A stretch of 64,000 nt of DNA from Pelobates cultripes (GCA_933207985.1 OW240918.1:20621602-20685601), one strand, 5' to 3'. Numbered from the stretch's first letter, positions 38,301 through 50,564 are shown. The notes: generated by a model not told the origin, from the sequence alone. Translations and numbers: made by a program.

Positions 38301-41265
38301 GACATTCTATATCCCAACTTAGCGCTGAACCTTTTCCTTAAAAAAATTTTTTTTAAATGGACTAACTCTGGGACTAGGTCCAAATGTGGCATAATCAAGT
38401 GTAATGTCTCCTTGGTTTCCAATTAGGATATATAAAGAACAATTTTGATGCAGAATTACTAATATATGTAAAACAAATTATCCAAGAATAATGGAATAAA
38501 GCAAAGAACATTTATACTATATACAAACAGGTTATGATAACTGCATTTATAAATCCGGACCGGACATACAGTTCCACTTTCAACAGGCTGATTAAAGAGT
38601 CGTCTTAATTCCATCACTCATATCCTGCGTCATTCCCAGATACTCTGTCTACAACTCTCATCATGACCGTCTATGCTAGATCTTTCCACATTTGTTTTTT
38701 TCTTCGATTTAACGCATTCTACTCAAGATCCAGTCTAGCCACTTGGCCCAGGTTACTTGGCCCATAGCTCTGGCAGAGTTCATCACCCAAGAACTTAGGG
38801 TCAACAAGTCATGTCCATCAGATTCCATACCTTGCACCTACATGTGTTCTAAATGAGTACATCCCACACCTAATTACGCCAAGTGCATAATCGCGTCACT
38901 TAGTCTAATCTTTCCAGAACTACAATCCCCAAAAATACAACTAAAACACAAATTGTAAAAAAACGTTAAATAACAGCTCTTCCTCACAGTGATCAAGGGC
39001 CGGGAAGAACAATGTTTTGCTCACACACACATCACACAAAATGTGAGCCACAATTACTGGGGTGCCAAAGGTTGTCCAAAATGAGACATCAAATATCAGC
39101 AGGAATTATGTTTCAATAAGCCCTGATGTAGTCTTCCAAATTACAGCCCTGTGTCTGAAACTTATGTCATTCAGTATAAAGTAGACTTCGCACCCGGCAT
39201 ACATAGGTGCCAATCACAACAGCTCCTATGCTAGAATCTACCTCTTAAAGGTCCATTACTCTGTTAATTTTAGAAAACCATGTATTTCAGGATCCCTTGA
39301 GGAAGAAAATTAGCAATCAATATTTTGCTTATGGTAATTCCCACAAGAATAAGAATAGTGTTTATTAACAATGTTTTCCTGGAAGATGTTCTGCAGCAGC
39401 TGAGTTGTTTTGTACAGAGCTTCAGCTCATGTACTTCCTTTATTTCCTTTTTTTTTTTTTTAGCTCCATAATGGAAAAAAAAGACGAAACCACTAATGGC
39501 ATCATATTTGGGTCAGCAATATGAAATTGCCCCCCAGTTACAAATCTGCCAAGCGACTTACAAATCATAATGAACGCAGCTATTGAGGTTTTGTCAATTG
39601 GTCTGATGTTAACAGTGATATCGAGATCCATTGCTAACAAGATCACACCCAGTGCAGGTCTAAATTAGCACATCCCATACAATCATTAGCTATATTCTTT
39701 AAAGCATTAAATAAATGTAGTTTGATTTGTGCTTTTTTTTTTTTATTTCAGAAGGAATACATTAGGCTTGATTGTTCATATGAATAACATAACACTTAAT
39801 TATTAGATGATTTGACAGATGGCACTGTTGCCAACTACACAGCCAATGCCAGCTTGCATGGTACTTCTGCTATGTTCGGATGAAGAATGAATGCACCAAG
39901 GAATTGGAATATTTAGGAGGACCACTATTACAACTAACCTTTTAAAAAAACAACACAGATTATGTTGACTTTTGGATGTATTTTGAGACCTCATCTTTAG
40001 AACCCTTGCAATAACTGTACACAATATATGATATTGGCTGTGCCATTCCCTCCCATTATGTCTGCAGCCTAAAGACTAGCTAAATATTTTATCGAGCGGG
40101 TTTAACCACTTCAAGGCTGATGGTGTGCTCAGAATGTCACAATTTATGGAATTTACCTAAGCCCCTGTCCTGAAGGGGCAAAACACTTCTGCAAAAGCAT
40201 TCTGTAGAATAAGTCTATTTCATCGGTCGTTTATTTTCTTTCCCCCTTAACTATTCTGCTGCTCAAAATTCAGCGTAGAGATCACACAAGCAATAGGTGA
40301 ACAGTAGTTATTGCAATATAATAGCATTGATGGTATTAAACAAATCCCATTTAAGGAAGTCACTGCCGGTTGCAAATTGGGGTGAAAATTTTCTCCAAAA
40401 GAATTTCGACTCTGGATTTTGTCACAGACACTAGCAGTACATTATAGCTGTGACTCGTAGTGTTCTACACTTAATGGAGTGTCTGTTACCAGCTAAGGGC
40501 TAGAATCTATTACCTACGAGTAGATTATACCTGTTCCTTATCTTATAATGTGCTGATTATAGTCTTTGGGAGTATTTGGAGTTAATAATCATTAGGCTTG
40601 AGGGTTACTTTTGGATAAAATCATATTAGGCCTTTAGATGCTTCTCTGGAAGTTCTATGGCTTAGTCTAGTTCTGGTAATATTAACCACAAAAGCTTGCA
40701 TAAGGAAAGGGGTTAGCGTGACATGATTACAGGTACCTCCTGGTAGACTAAAGATACAAGGTAATGCTAGTTCTCTGATTTAACTCCATACATACTTTAC
40801 TGACCTACATTTACTACTGCCTTACACACAGGAAGCTCAGGACAAATTTTAGTAACCTTTGCTGCAGTTCACTCTAGGTACTTGTCAGAAAGACTTGCAG
40901 TTGGGAATGTGATGGATTTATAACTCGACTTGAAAACTGCTGTATCACCTACAAGGGAAGTTGATCTGCACTGTCAAATCACCAGGAGGCTGTTACAAAA
41001 GGAGCTTGCTGCTTGACACAAGGTGTAACAGCATATCAGACACCTTTAATTCTGCCATGTCTCATACCCTTTACTTTTTCACACCTTAGTGACTGTTCCA
41101 ACATTGACACTTAAACAGTTCTAACCAAAGAAGGAAATCTAAACTAAAACAGCAACACCTGTATGTATTTTGGCACACAGATGTGTTCAAAAATAAATGT
41201 AAAAAAAAATTCAACTTAAATTTCTCTTAAGAGTAGGATGATGTTTGACTATCAATACAATTACA
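38301..41265. other. unique intron sequence
   Basis: T-rich runs at 39449 and 39733; a possible degraded TTAACC...GAAGGGGCAA hairpin at 40104-40181. No gene recognised. Confidence 0.5.
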
Positions 41266-41412
41266 ATCGGTTGTATAGCGCCAACATATTCTGATGTGCA
41301 GTACCATAGGTGAATAAGACACACATTTAATTCTAACAAAAAAAACCCACGTATGCCGTACAAGAACAGTACGTGAAGAAGGCCTTACCCCAAACAAGCT
41401 TACAATCTATAC
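41266..41412 (-). repeat. interspersed SINE-like repeat, reverse orientation
   Basis: The minus strand reads TAGATTGTAAGCTTGTTTGG at its start and CAGAATATGTTGGCGCTATA near its end, the same landmarks as the plus-strand copy at 33161-33324. Confidence 0.7.
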
Positions 41413-43559
41413 AACATAATGTGCAGAACAAACAGATTAACAAAATGTCACTTGTTTGAACAAAAAAGCAGAACATGTCCATATATGAATTACTATTTCT
41501 ATTCAATATGGCAAACTCTTTTAACCATTAGAGGACCACAGTACTGCATGCATATATTGTATAAAGTATTGCACAGAGTATACGAAAATAAAAACTCCTA
41601 ACTGGAGTTCTAAGGGTTAAGTATCCTCACAAGAAACCCCCAATAAATTCAAATTGTATTTTGCAGACTGGAATACACAGGAGGTGATCATAGGGTTAAG
41701 TATATTATTCCATACATGTGTAAGGAGAATTTCTACATATCAATCACACAAATGGTGCCTCTATATAACTCTATCAAACACACACACATGATCGCCACCC
41801 CTCTACATTGCTGAATAAATGATGCCTTTCAATGCTGCATGTACTGTGTTACCCTGTTGTAGTAGGAAGCAGAAATTAGTTATTTTGACAGGTTTGGTGA
41901 CAGACAGCAGTGATTGAAGTTCATAGAATAATTTAGAATAGGGTCCTGGGATGGCCTCTGCTTGCTGTGAATGTTACATGCCCACTGTTCTTTAATGTGT
42001 TGCAGACCCCCTTAGCACATAGGGGGTACAGTGATAAAGTCAGAGGAGTAGAAGACGTTTTTTTAAATATGTAAATTATCCTGGAACAATAATGTCTGGG
42101 AATCTTAAAAAGAAAATCTCAATAAAACACAGATCTTATCTGGTGAGCGAAAGTACTTAATTCACTAGGAGTTAAGCAGTTTTCCTGCAATGGTCTGTAG
42201 GTTAATATCACAGCTGCCTAGTTGGAGTATTATCTGAGGACCTCCTTAACAAAAGGCTCCCTTTGCAAACAGAATCCTACACCCCCCTCCCCAAGTGTCA
42301 TAGGTGTTTACTGAAGTAAATCTGCCTAAATCCCCCATAGCTTGGGTCATGGGGATAGCAAGGGGGGCCGAAGGTGTAGGGATAATCTCTTTCTTTTCTC
42401 TAAAGTTCCTAAATCTTCTGGGAACAAAATCTGTGTCTGAAATCTGTGTCACATGCCTTTTAAAACCTGTAACATCTTAGGTCTGAGTTAAGATTTATTT
42501 AGTTATAAATAGCAAAGATGTGTTCAATCATAGAAATACCTAAATTGCAGGAATTCCAACACCCCTGTAATGGACTGGAGGGAATACACCTTTTGCTGGT
42601 GTACTGGTTTATTTTTAATGTTTTTTTTAAGGAAAAGTTTGTCTGTGTTGCACTAGACAAAGATCCCTTATTTAAAAGATGATAGGATACCACTTATTAG
42701 TTAAATGTTACTTTCTAAAGAGTTCTAAAGTGATAGCCCTGTCAGTATGATATCTGAGCAGTCTCTATGTTTCCTTTATTAGAAAACTACCATTATATTT
42801 TAGTATCTTGTAAAAAAGGCTGAATTACACAGAAAAGTGACAGGTCTGCTTGAAAGGACTTTAAATGTTCCTTTTGCTAGCAGGGTGGGTTTATAAATAA
42901 ACCACTCATTAAAATGAAAAAAAAAAACACACACACACATACAGCCTGGTTTTAGAGGTTGCAGTAATTTGAGACAAATAAAAGGGAAAATGGTGCAGAA
43001 ATAAATAAAAGATTTTTTTTAACATTCTCATGAGTGAATTTTAAAGATTTGAATTGCTCATTATTCACCTAAAAATACAACACAATTCAATCCCAATATA
43101 ACTGGTAAGTTTATCCAAAAATGACAAATTATTGTTAAAAAAAAAAAGTAAAGTTTCTTATTTCTTCTTCTTATTATTATTATTATTTGTGCATGTGATG
43201 TTTGACTACATGAATCCAACTATATATAAATATTATTAGTAAATATTATTAGTAAATATTATTAGTGCTATAGTGGATTTTAGATAAATACAGTGAAACC
43301 CCATCTTTCAGCCTTGATTTAAAGTTGTTGTGTTCTGTTCTCACACCTGATCAGCCCCTGTTACAGGACAGACACAGAGCAGAGGGATACAGATGAGTTC
43401 TAACACTGTTTTAACGCTAGCCTTCTATCCATAGCTGTGAATAACCCATCTTGTAACACTATCTATCTGTCAGTACAGCCAGAGCTGGCTACAGCAGGGA
43501 CTATATAAGGCTTGTAACTATGGCAAGTCCAGCAAACAGCCACAAACACCTAAGTTATT
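41413..43559. other. unique intron sequence
   Basis: A small (CA)n run about 42927 and a 13-bp triplicate at 43228-43266. No gene recognised. Confidence 0.55.
43228..43266. repeat. 13-bp unit repeated three times
   Basis: AAATATTATTAGT occurs three times head to tail without a mismatch. Confidence 0.95.
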
Positions 43560-43860
43560 TTACTGTGCCCTCACCCTTTGCTGATTTTTATTTCTTCCCT
43601 CCTCCCCCCATTCTCACTTTTTCTCCCCTTTTCATCTTGGCTTTCTGTTGCAGAATGCAAATGTAGCCTGCCAGCGGTGAAAAGGGCTGAATTGTGATTA
43701 AGAATAAGAAGAGTTCCTCTCTTTGTTCTCCCCCCAGGGGATGTTTACTGGGAAAGACACAGCGGATCAGATATGAAAGACATTCAGGTCAGCGTTGATG
43801 TGAGTGAAAGTGAATTCATACCTAGGGCATGGAGGAGGACCTACATGTCAGGGGGCTTCA
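43560..43860. promoter_or_regulatory. candidate conserved non-coding element (octamer plus SOX-like site)
   Basis: An octamer ATGCAAAT (43655-43662) is followed 58 bases later by CTTTGTTCTC (43721-43730), a SOX-type core. A pyrimidine tract precedes it. SOX/POU combinations are typical of neural enhancers; activity here is inference. Confidence 0.35.
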
Positions 43861-44443
43861 TCTAACGGTACATGTACTGTGTGTGTGCAAATCCCACAGA
43901 CACACAGCACTGCACTAGTGATGGTGCACTAGTGATTGTGCACTTACGCAGATCACTGTGCCCCCAACTCACTGCTGTAAAATTCAGCATCACCCATCAC
44001 AGTGTGACTATCTGCACTGCTAGCAATACAAAGTTCAGACATTGCCCAATAAAATAGAAAATCATCAAAACTCTACATTTGGCTATTTATTTACACTAGT
44101 GAGATCAACTATGCCTTTAATATATTATATATAAGTTATAAAACAAACAAAAAAAACTAGACCTGCATTGTAGTTGTTACTTTCACAAGCATTGCAAACA
44201 GGTATCATTCCATAAATGGTCCATAATTTTAAAGGCACAACAAGTGACATATAATGCTGTGGGTTCACATACAAAAATTCCTGAGAAGTTGGCATAACGG
44301 TTTCACATCCTTTAAGCAGTTCTGTGTTATTTCCTAATAAACTTCTAATAACTAAAATCAGGGTTGGAGCACAACATATTATTTCTTGTTAACCATTTAG
44401 AGAATTAGAGGGAAATGAAGGCTTACAGTGGCAAAGCTCCAAA

Positions 44444-44497
44444 TATCTATCTATTTATCAATCTCTATCTATCTATCCATCTATCCATCTATCTATC
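44444..44497. repeat. (CTAT/CCAT)n microsatellite
   Basis: Tetranucleotide repeat with CCAT variants. Confidence 0.9.
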
Positions 44498-44663
44498 AGA
44501 AACCAGTCAATCTCACACTTCAGCTTACTTTAAGTTCCCTCTAACCACTATTTTCCTAATGCTCTTTGAATATAATAAGAAGATTACTGCACTTGGTATA
44601 AAAAAAATTATAATGCACTTGATATAATTGTGCACAGAACACACACATATACATATAATACAT

Positions 44664-44664
44664 A

Positions 44665-44749
<85 letters not shown>

Positions 44750-44751
44750 AA
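44664..44751. repeat. (TAA)n(TA)n compound microsatellite
   Basis: About 50 bp of TAA/AAT units run directly into nearly 40 bp of TA. Creates Ile- and Leu-rich artefact frames. Confidence 0.95.
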
Positions 44752-47735
44752 ACTGTGTATGTATATATCTCTATATAATGTGTGTGTATAATGCATTAAT
44801 TAAACACAGCCCTAGTTGTGTTTAACCAGTATCCCCAGCATCTCTTAAGCTTCCCAATCCCTTTCTTCATTTTCTAAGAAGATAACTGAAGTGCAGTCAA
44901 AAAAGGTGTCTGCTTTGACAATTCAGACAAATGCACCCTTGTGAGAATGTTGGAATGAATGGTACAGTGGGTACCCAGCACCATTGACGATCTAAACATG
45001 TAAATTAAATACATCAGAGTAAGACAATAAATTGTCTGTGAGCTGTGCAAACCTGCACTCTCTGTCTGTTTGACAGGCACAAAATAGTGACTACCTTGGG
45101 AAGCCAGTGTATACAAAAAGAGACAAAGACTTTTTATACACAGAAAATGCACCTTAGAGTATCTGAATGGCCCACACGTCAAAAGAAACTTTTGGGGGGA
45201 GTGCTCCCTACCATGTATAGTGAATACAGGGTTATAAAGACCCCTTCTTTCTTACCTTAAGGGTCACTGCACATTCCCCTATAAACTATCAAACTGTGTC
45301 TATGCTGTGCTTTGTGACTGCAACTGCTAAGCACACATAACTTGCAATCATGCAGAGATTTTCACCCATTTTAATTTGTCTTGTTTTGTTACAAAATAAT
45401 ATTTTCAGAATTTTTACAAAAATAAAAACAGCGTAGAATAAATGTCCTGCTTAAAAAAATAAAAATAATAATAATAATAATAATCCAGTGTTTCTTAAAA
45501 TGATCAGTTACATAGGTACCCAGTTCATGGCATACAAATGAAATGCAAATATATTTTAATTAAATGGACTCTAACTAATTTGTTGTTTAAAATAAAAATC
45601 ACATCACAACAATCTGCAAATGCTATCAACACAAAGTAATGCAAATTTTCCCTGTACGGTAAAGTACAGCAATTATCAGTTTGTGAAGTTAAAAATTCAG
45701 GTTTTTAAAAAATTCGACCTAAAATTGAGAGGGGTGAAATATGTATATATATATATATTTATTTTTTGGCTGGGAAATCACAGATAGTTTTTTTGGTCGT
45801 CGCTAATATTTCGTTTAAAAAGAGCAAAATGACAACTAGATTTGCTGTCATTTGAAAGAAATAGCATCCCATAAGTACCAAAAAGGATGAAATAATCCGT
45901 TTAGTAATCAATAAACAACGGTATCGGATTTCTGTCATTCAGACACATCAATGATCACAATACTGCAACGCTTTCTCCATAACACCACACACACATCAAA
46001 CATTTGGAAAAAATAAATAAATCCACCCTTAATATTAATACATACTATTTAATATAAAACCAAAATAAATGTTCCTACTGTGTCCATATCAAAGTTTTGG
46101 CAAACATCTGTTAACCTATATGTATCACATAGATAATCTGTATTCAATTGTGTTCTTGCAACGCCATAGAACGAATTCTAGAGGCAGAAAACTTTACTTA
46201 ATTTAATTTTAGGAGAAAATAAAATTCATTATCCATTTCTTCAAGAGAAAGCAATGTAAAGACAGGCTAAATACACAAACAAATGACTAAACAGTTAACT
46301 TATTTTGCCACCAAAGCTTGCAGAAGTTTCATTTTGCTTTTTGTTTAAGGTGAAACCGATAGCAGAAGTTGTTTGCTGTCTTGTGAAATTGTGTTTTTTT
46401 TTTTTAATAATAAATATTGTTTTAATGCAGAAAATAAACAACAAAATTTTTGCAAGTAAATCAGGGCTCGGGTCTTGTGACAATAATGAGAAATCTGGTA
46501 GCTTTTCCCCCCATACAATCTGTACCATATTACCTGATGAGATACCCTGGGTATTAGGGACATTTCAGCATTGTAACATAAATTAAATACTGTGTATCTC
46601 ATCCCCAAGATTTATTCTCCGTATTCCACTAATCTACATAACAGCCCTGATCAACTTGGTTTACATTGTAAAAAATATATAAATTAAACATCTTCAGTGT
46701 TACTTTTCAAATCCCAAATGTGTCCCAATTCACCACCCCCACCTCACCTACAGGCTTTAAAAAAATATTTCAGAAATAATTAGTATTTAATAATGAACTC
46801 TGCCAGTCTTTCAATAATACAAGTATAAAAAAAATAATCTATCTTCCACTTCATTTGGCCTTTTTTTTTAATCCTTTGCTTCAAGTCATTATATATATTT
46901 TTTTATTTAATGCCCCCTATTGTATTGACCTGATTATCAACTGTTAAAAAAAAAACAAAAAAAAAAACATGCCTTGATTTTTTTTTCCTTTTATTATGCA
47001 GTTGCGTTTGAGAGGGTGAATTGTATGATTTTTGATAAGAATCATTATATTTAACGTTATCAGTAACGACACAAGCTCAAGACCTGACATATTTCCATGG
47101 GGCCAAGGGAGAGAGAGGCAGAAATAAAATATCCACTCAGTTTAGATAAATCTTGTAAGGTCCCAGAGGAACAAGCTTCACATACAGTCTTTAGTCTTTT
47201 TAGCAAATCGAATATTCAATGTACGTTATGTTCAATAAACTGTCCCCCCTAAGCAAAATATTAGAAACCTATATACCACTGTATCAACTTCCCTAATCTG
47301 CAGGAACCCCGCAGGTTAACCCTTGCAGTGCCAGTGCACTGCCCACTTCGCTGGCACAGTTCCTCTCCTGCAAAAAAAAAACCCAACAACCCAGGAATGT
47401 TTACAAATGATCCATCATTTGCAGCAAAGAATATTAAACAGTGATATGATTTATCACTTTGAATAGCTTGTAGCACGTTCAGTAAACGCATGTGTCCGTT
47501 AAATGGATACACTGTATGGCCTTAAATGGAAAAACAAAATATTATCTATATGGGAAATGATGCATGTTTGTCTGTTTTTGAGTATTAAGTATGTATTTAC
47601 TTTTAAATATAAAATACAAAGTCACATCACCTATATCAAAATATGTATTTAAAATATTACAGGGGAGCCCAGCAACTAGAGGCATACCAAGAATTAGCAT
47701 TATTTAAACACAGGTGACAACTAATTCACCTGTGA

Positions 47736-47831
47736 TTATATATATATCCAAAGTAATAATATATATATCCAAAGTAATAATATATATATCCAAAGTTATA
47801 ATATATTTATTATATATATATTATCCAAAGT
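47736..47831. repeat. short-period tandem repeat (ATATATCCAAAGTAATAAT type)
   Basis: Units of about 24 bp containing TATATCCAAAGTAATAATAT recur three times, with a fourth degenerate TTATCCAAAGTAAG copy after a TA-rich spacer. Confidence 0.9.
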
Positions 47832-49764
47832 AAGATAAACTTTTTCATAAGCTAAATTTATATATTTTTATTAGCTATATGTACACTCCTCACTTCTAAC
47901 CCATACTACAATTCCAAATAAACAACAAACACACAAAAAAGGTACCCTTCACAAATGAAAACAAACACTACTGGGGAATATGGAAAAGACTTGTCACAAT
48001 GTCTCTGGTTCTCAGTTATCAGCTAAATGCTTTATGCATTTGGTAAGAGGAGAAACACCCCACATAGACATTGATTGGGAAAAAGGAAAATCAATAACCA
48101 ACATTTAATAAAAAGGAAGAGGGGAACACAAGGGAGCGAAGGGAAACATTGTATGTAATTGTAGCCTCGACTAAATTAGTTTGAGTTGGATAAGGAGGTG
48201 CGGTCTTTAAAGGGACCACCTTAACCTCTTCGGTGCAAAAGGGGAAGAGAGCTTTTTTGGGATGCCCTGCTCACCAGCCTGGCACCTAAAGGGTTAAGCG
48301 TTGGACAAGGAGGGTAAAAAAAATAATTCTAAACTCTGTGTGATAATGCAAGAGGCTGGTCTAAAGCTGACCAGTGTGTACACTTTCTCAGACTGTATTA
48401 TTTTAATTACTAAGATAAGCAAAAGAGATCAAAGGGGACTATAAAGGAATAACAGAAAACAAGAGTTTCTCCCCTCAAAAAAAAAATAAATAAAATGAGA
48501 GAAATTACACCACTTCTCCACGTTACTTAACACCTCTACAACAATCTGCACAGACAAAAATAAAAAATGAGAGACACAAACTGAAACTGAAATAAAACAC
48601 ATACTAAAATATCTAAAATGTGTGTGTGTGTGTGTTTGTTTTTGTAAGTAAATGTACATGTTTGACAGTTTTACCAATAAAGCCTTTTTTTTAACTCATC
48701 CCCCCATCAAGCTGGCAGTGCAGGGAAAGGGTTAAATGTGTCATGTACAATAAAAAAAAATAATAATAAGGTTGCAAACAAATGAGACGAGTTAAGGCTC
48801 ACACCAAGCATTCATGGCAGCCTTGGGGTCTGAAAGTTGCTTGAAGTGGGGAGGAGAATTGTTTAAAGTACCCTGTCAGGTTCTGATCTAGGAATTGGCT
48901 GAGAAGTGGTCTGCAGTTAGCCCCCCGACCATTAAATCCCATAAGGGAATCATATCAGTGTGTGTAATGGGAACACACACCCAGCCCATCTCCAGCAATC
49001 TCTCAAGTATCTCAATGGAAGGGACTGATCTATGTGTAAGGTTCCTTTAATCAATAAAGTGGATGTTTGGGTGCTGGTGGGGATCCGTACTGTGTGTGAT
49101 TCTATGGCTGCTTCATTTTGGGGGATACCCATATTACTTTTACTGATCTATGAGGCAGAACCCTTTTTTTTTAAAGCTGCAATCTCTCTCCCCCCCTCCT
49201 TCTCCCAGTACGATGAAGGCTTTGAGTGATTGTGACAAACAAGAAACAGGCTACATAATGACAAAGCTTGCTAGCCCTCCAGGACTCAGAGGCATTGGGG
49301 AGGGATGTAGTCTGATAGCCCCTGAACAACTGGGAGTAGCAGGGAGAATGGAAAAAAAGGGAGAAAAGACAGAAAGGGTAAAAGATCTCAGGGTCTGTGT
49401 CATTCCTGCTTTGAGAACCGTTATGTGAGAGGACTTTTCCTAATCTCAGGATAGAGAAACTTTCAGCAGAAAAACAGCAGCCTCTGCCCTGCACAATGCA
49501 TCATCCAGCCCTGGCCGGGGGGTCCTGGGACCCTGCTCCCCCTCTCTGCTCACTCACTTCCCAGCTGGAGTCATCACTCACACTTCAGTGAGGGGCTGAC
49601 AAGGAGAGAGAGCTCTCCCCTCACTTTGCATGGGATCCTTCAACTCTGCAGCCTCCAGAACAAACACAACAGGCACTAAAAGCACAAAGCCCCCTGCCTG
49701 AGCTGCCTGGGCTGTGAAGCGGGCAATGGGTGCAAGAATTGGGGGGTTTCAAGAGGTTTCTTAC
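47832..49764. other. intron DNA next to zeb2 exon 2
   Basis: Holds a TTAACC-type hairpin (48221-48297) and a GT run (48618-48635). The last 550 bp (49190-49760) is GC-richer and rich in GGGAG/CTCCC, as expected near a promoter-proximal exon. No further exon recognised. Confidence 0.5.
48221..48297. mobile_element. 77-bp hairpin element with TTAACC ends
   Basis: Left TTAACCTCTTCGGTGC (48221-48236) and right GGCACCTAAAGGGTTAA (48281-48297) form imperfect inverted arms. Same class as 31935-32015 and 36175-36235 but with a different interior. Confidence 0.55.
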
Positions 49765-49837
49765 CGTTTTTCCTTCTTGGATTGGCTTGTTTCCTCCTCT
49801 TACACCTGGGGCCATCCGCCATGATCTCTTGCCTCAT
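49765..49837 (-). CDS. zeb2: zeb2 first coding exon (N-terminal NuRD-interaction motif)
   Basis: This is the first coding exon of the two-handed zinc-finger/homeodomain repressor ZEB2 (SIP1, ZFHX1B), a nuclear SMAD-binding factor in neural crest and neural development. Read on the minus strand, the 73 bases give MRQEI, then MADGPRCKRRKQANPRR, then KN, and one base of the next codon. They are followed by donor G|GTAAGA (GT at 49764-49763). Residues 12-20 contain RRKQANP, the short basic motif by which ZEB2, FOG1 and SALL proteins recruit the NuRD corepressor (family knowledge). The MxQxI leader before MADG and the RRKN end point to ZEB2 rather than ZEB1, which as I recall starts at MADG and has RRNN. 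Two in-frame ATGs occur: 49837 has a weak context (T at -3, A at +4) and 49822 a strong one (A at -3, G at +4). I annotate the first because vertebrate ZEB2 proteins start there. The exon is partial: all zinc fingers are outside the window. The donor makes a processed retrocopy unlikely. Confidence 0.95.
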
Positions 49838-49897
49838 TGATAACTGTGGATCAGATTGCAGTTTGCATGGACTCCCTGTATCAGCAGCACGCAGACT
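49838..49897 (-). other. zeb2: zeb2 exon 2, 5' untranslated part with splice acceptor
   Basis: On the minus strand the sequence before the start codon reads TGTGTTTGCTTGTCAG and then AGTCTGCG. This is a pyrimidine-rich tract ending in AG (49899-49898), a plausible acceptor that would start the exon at 49897 and leave 60 untranslated bases before ATG 49837. The presence of an upstream 5'UTR intron is known for mammalian ZEB2; the exact frog boundary is inference. A second AG two bases downstream (49897-49896) could serve instead. The leader contains a short uORF at 49868-49851. Confidence 0.6.
49851..49868 (-). promoter_or_regulatory. uORF in zeb2 leader (MQTAI-stop)
   Basis: ATG at 49868-49866 opens a five-codon frame (M Q T A I) ending in TGA at 49853-49851, 13 bases before the first zeb2 ATG and out of its frame. 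ATG context is T at -3 (AGTCCATGC), so it is probably leaky. It could reduce initiation at the main ATG. The reading is directly visible; any function is inferred. Confidence 0.5.
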
Positions 49898-49975
49898 CTG
49901 ACAAGCAAACACAGGACAATGTGGGTATTGGTGGGTGCCATTTAAATGCAGGGCGCCAAATAATCCCCAAATAGC

Positions 49976-50025
49976 GCACACACACACACACAGACACACA
50001 CAGACACACACACACACAGACACAG
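49976..50025. repeat. (CA)n microsatellite with CAGA interruptions
   Basis: A dinucleotide run of about 50 bp lies some 80 bp upstream of the proposed exon 2 acceptor. On the zeb2 strand it is (TG)n. Its length is likely polymorphic. Confidence 0.9.
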
Positions 50026-50564
50026 CCTGATCTCTCTTATTCCTGGCTCCTGGGCTTGTCTTAAGGTGGTATTGTTACATGTTAGCAACAGAGAGAAACT
50101 GTATAACAATAGAACTGCATCTTGCAAAATGATCCCCCCAAGGCTGGCTCTTAATATGGATTGCACAGTGTGTTATGGTACCCAGCCCCTGTGGGATCAG
50201 AACCCTCTCCACAAGTTTGTGTTACATATAGGAGTATGAAGATCCGTGGGAAAATAAAAGAAGAATATTGAATGTAATTATGCCTTTATGTGAAGATCTG
50301 ATCTTAAACAGGAGACAGACAACTGGCACTTTCAATATGTTGATCTGTCCTCTGCGTTGATAATAGACAGATGTAAGTACATACAAACATAAACTCTCCT
50401 AGATCTCAGGTCTGACTATCCAAAAGATACAGGATGGGATAGGGGTGTTTTTCCTCTTCCTTATGGAAGCAGAGGGTCTTGTTTAAGGGAGTAAACTTTG
50501 TTTTGGATTGTAAAAAAAAAAGTTACATTTTAGACAGTCTCTGTCAAAAATGTGGGAACTAAAA

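Larger units (their letters stand above)
43861..47735. other. intron stretch rich in simple repeats
   Basis: Includes microsatellites at 44444-44497, 44664-44751 and 45463-45484 (TAA), a TA run about 45741, and A/T runs at 46389, 46861, 46945. Otherwise unique; no gene. Confidence 0.6.
1..49764 (-). other. zeb2: 5' part of the long zeb2 intron 2
   Basis: This is everything downstream of the donor at 49764 in gene direction. No second zeb2 exon is seen. The expected continuation, whose human counterpart begins VVNYDN and continues with acidic residues, was not found in any frame on the minus strand, so the intron exceeds 49.7 kb here. Mammalian ZEB2 also has a very long second intron. Individual repeats and candidate regulatory tracts are listed separately. 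Open frames here are short, lack recognisable domains and fit chance. Confidence 0.85.

Noticed and set aside
19784..43662. Statistical enrichment of octamer motifs
   Set aside because: Half a dozen perfect sites in 64 kb of AT-rich DNA is not clearly above chance, so sites are reported only where the surrounding sequence also looks regulatory.
49765..49837. Assignment to zeb1 rather than zeb2
   Set aside because: The paralogues share MADGPRCKRRKQANPRR, but the MxQxI leader and RRKN ending fit zeb2.
49765..49837. A processed zeb2 pseudogene
   Set aside because: The exon is followed by a consensus splice donor and intronic sequence rather than the next exon.
49676..50023. 115-codon frame reading through zeb2 exon 2
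   Set aside because: Only the 73-base exon is coding. The upstream part is leader, intron and CA repeat, and the downstream part is past the splice donor.
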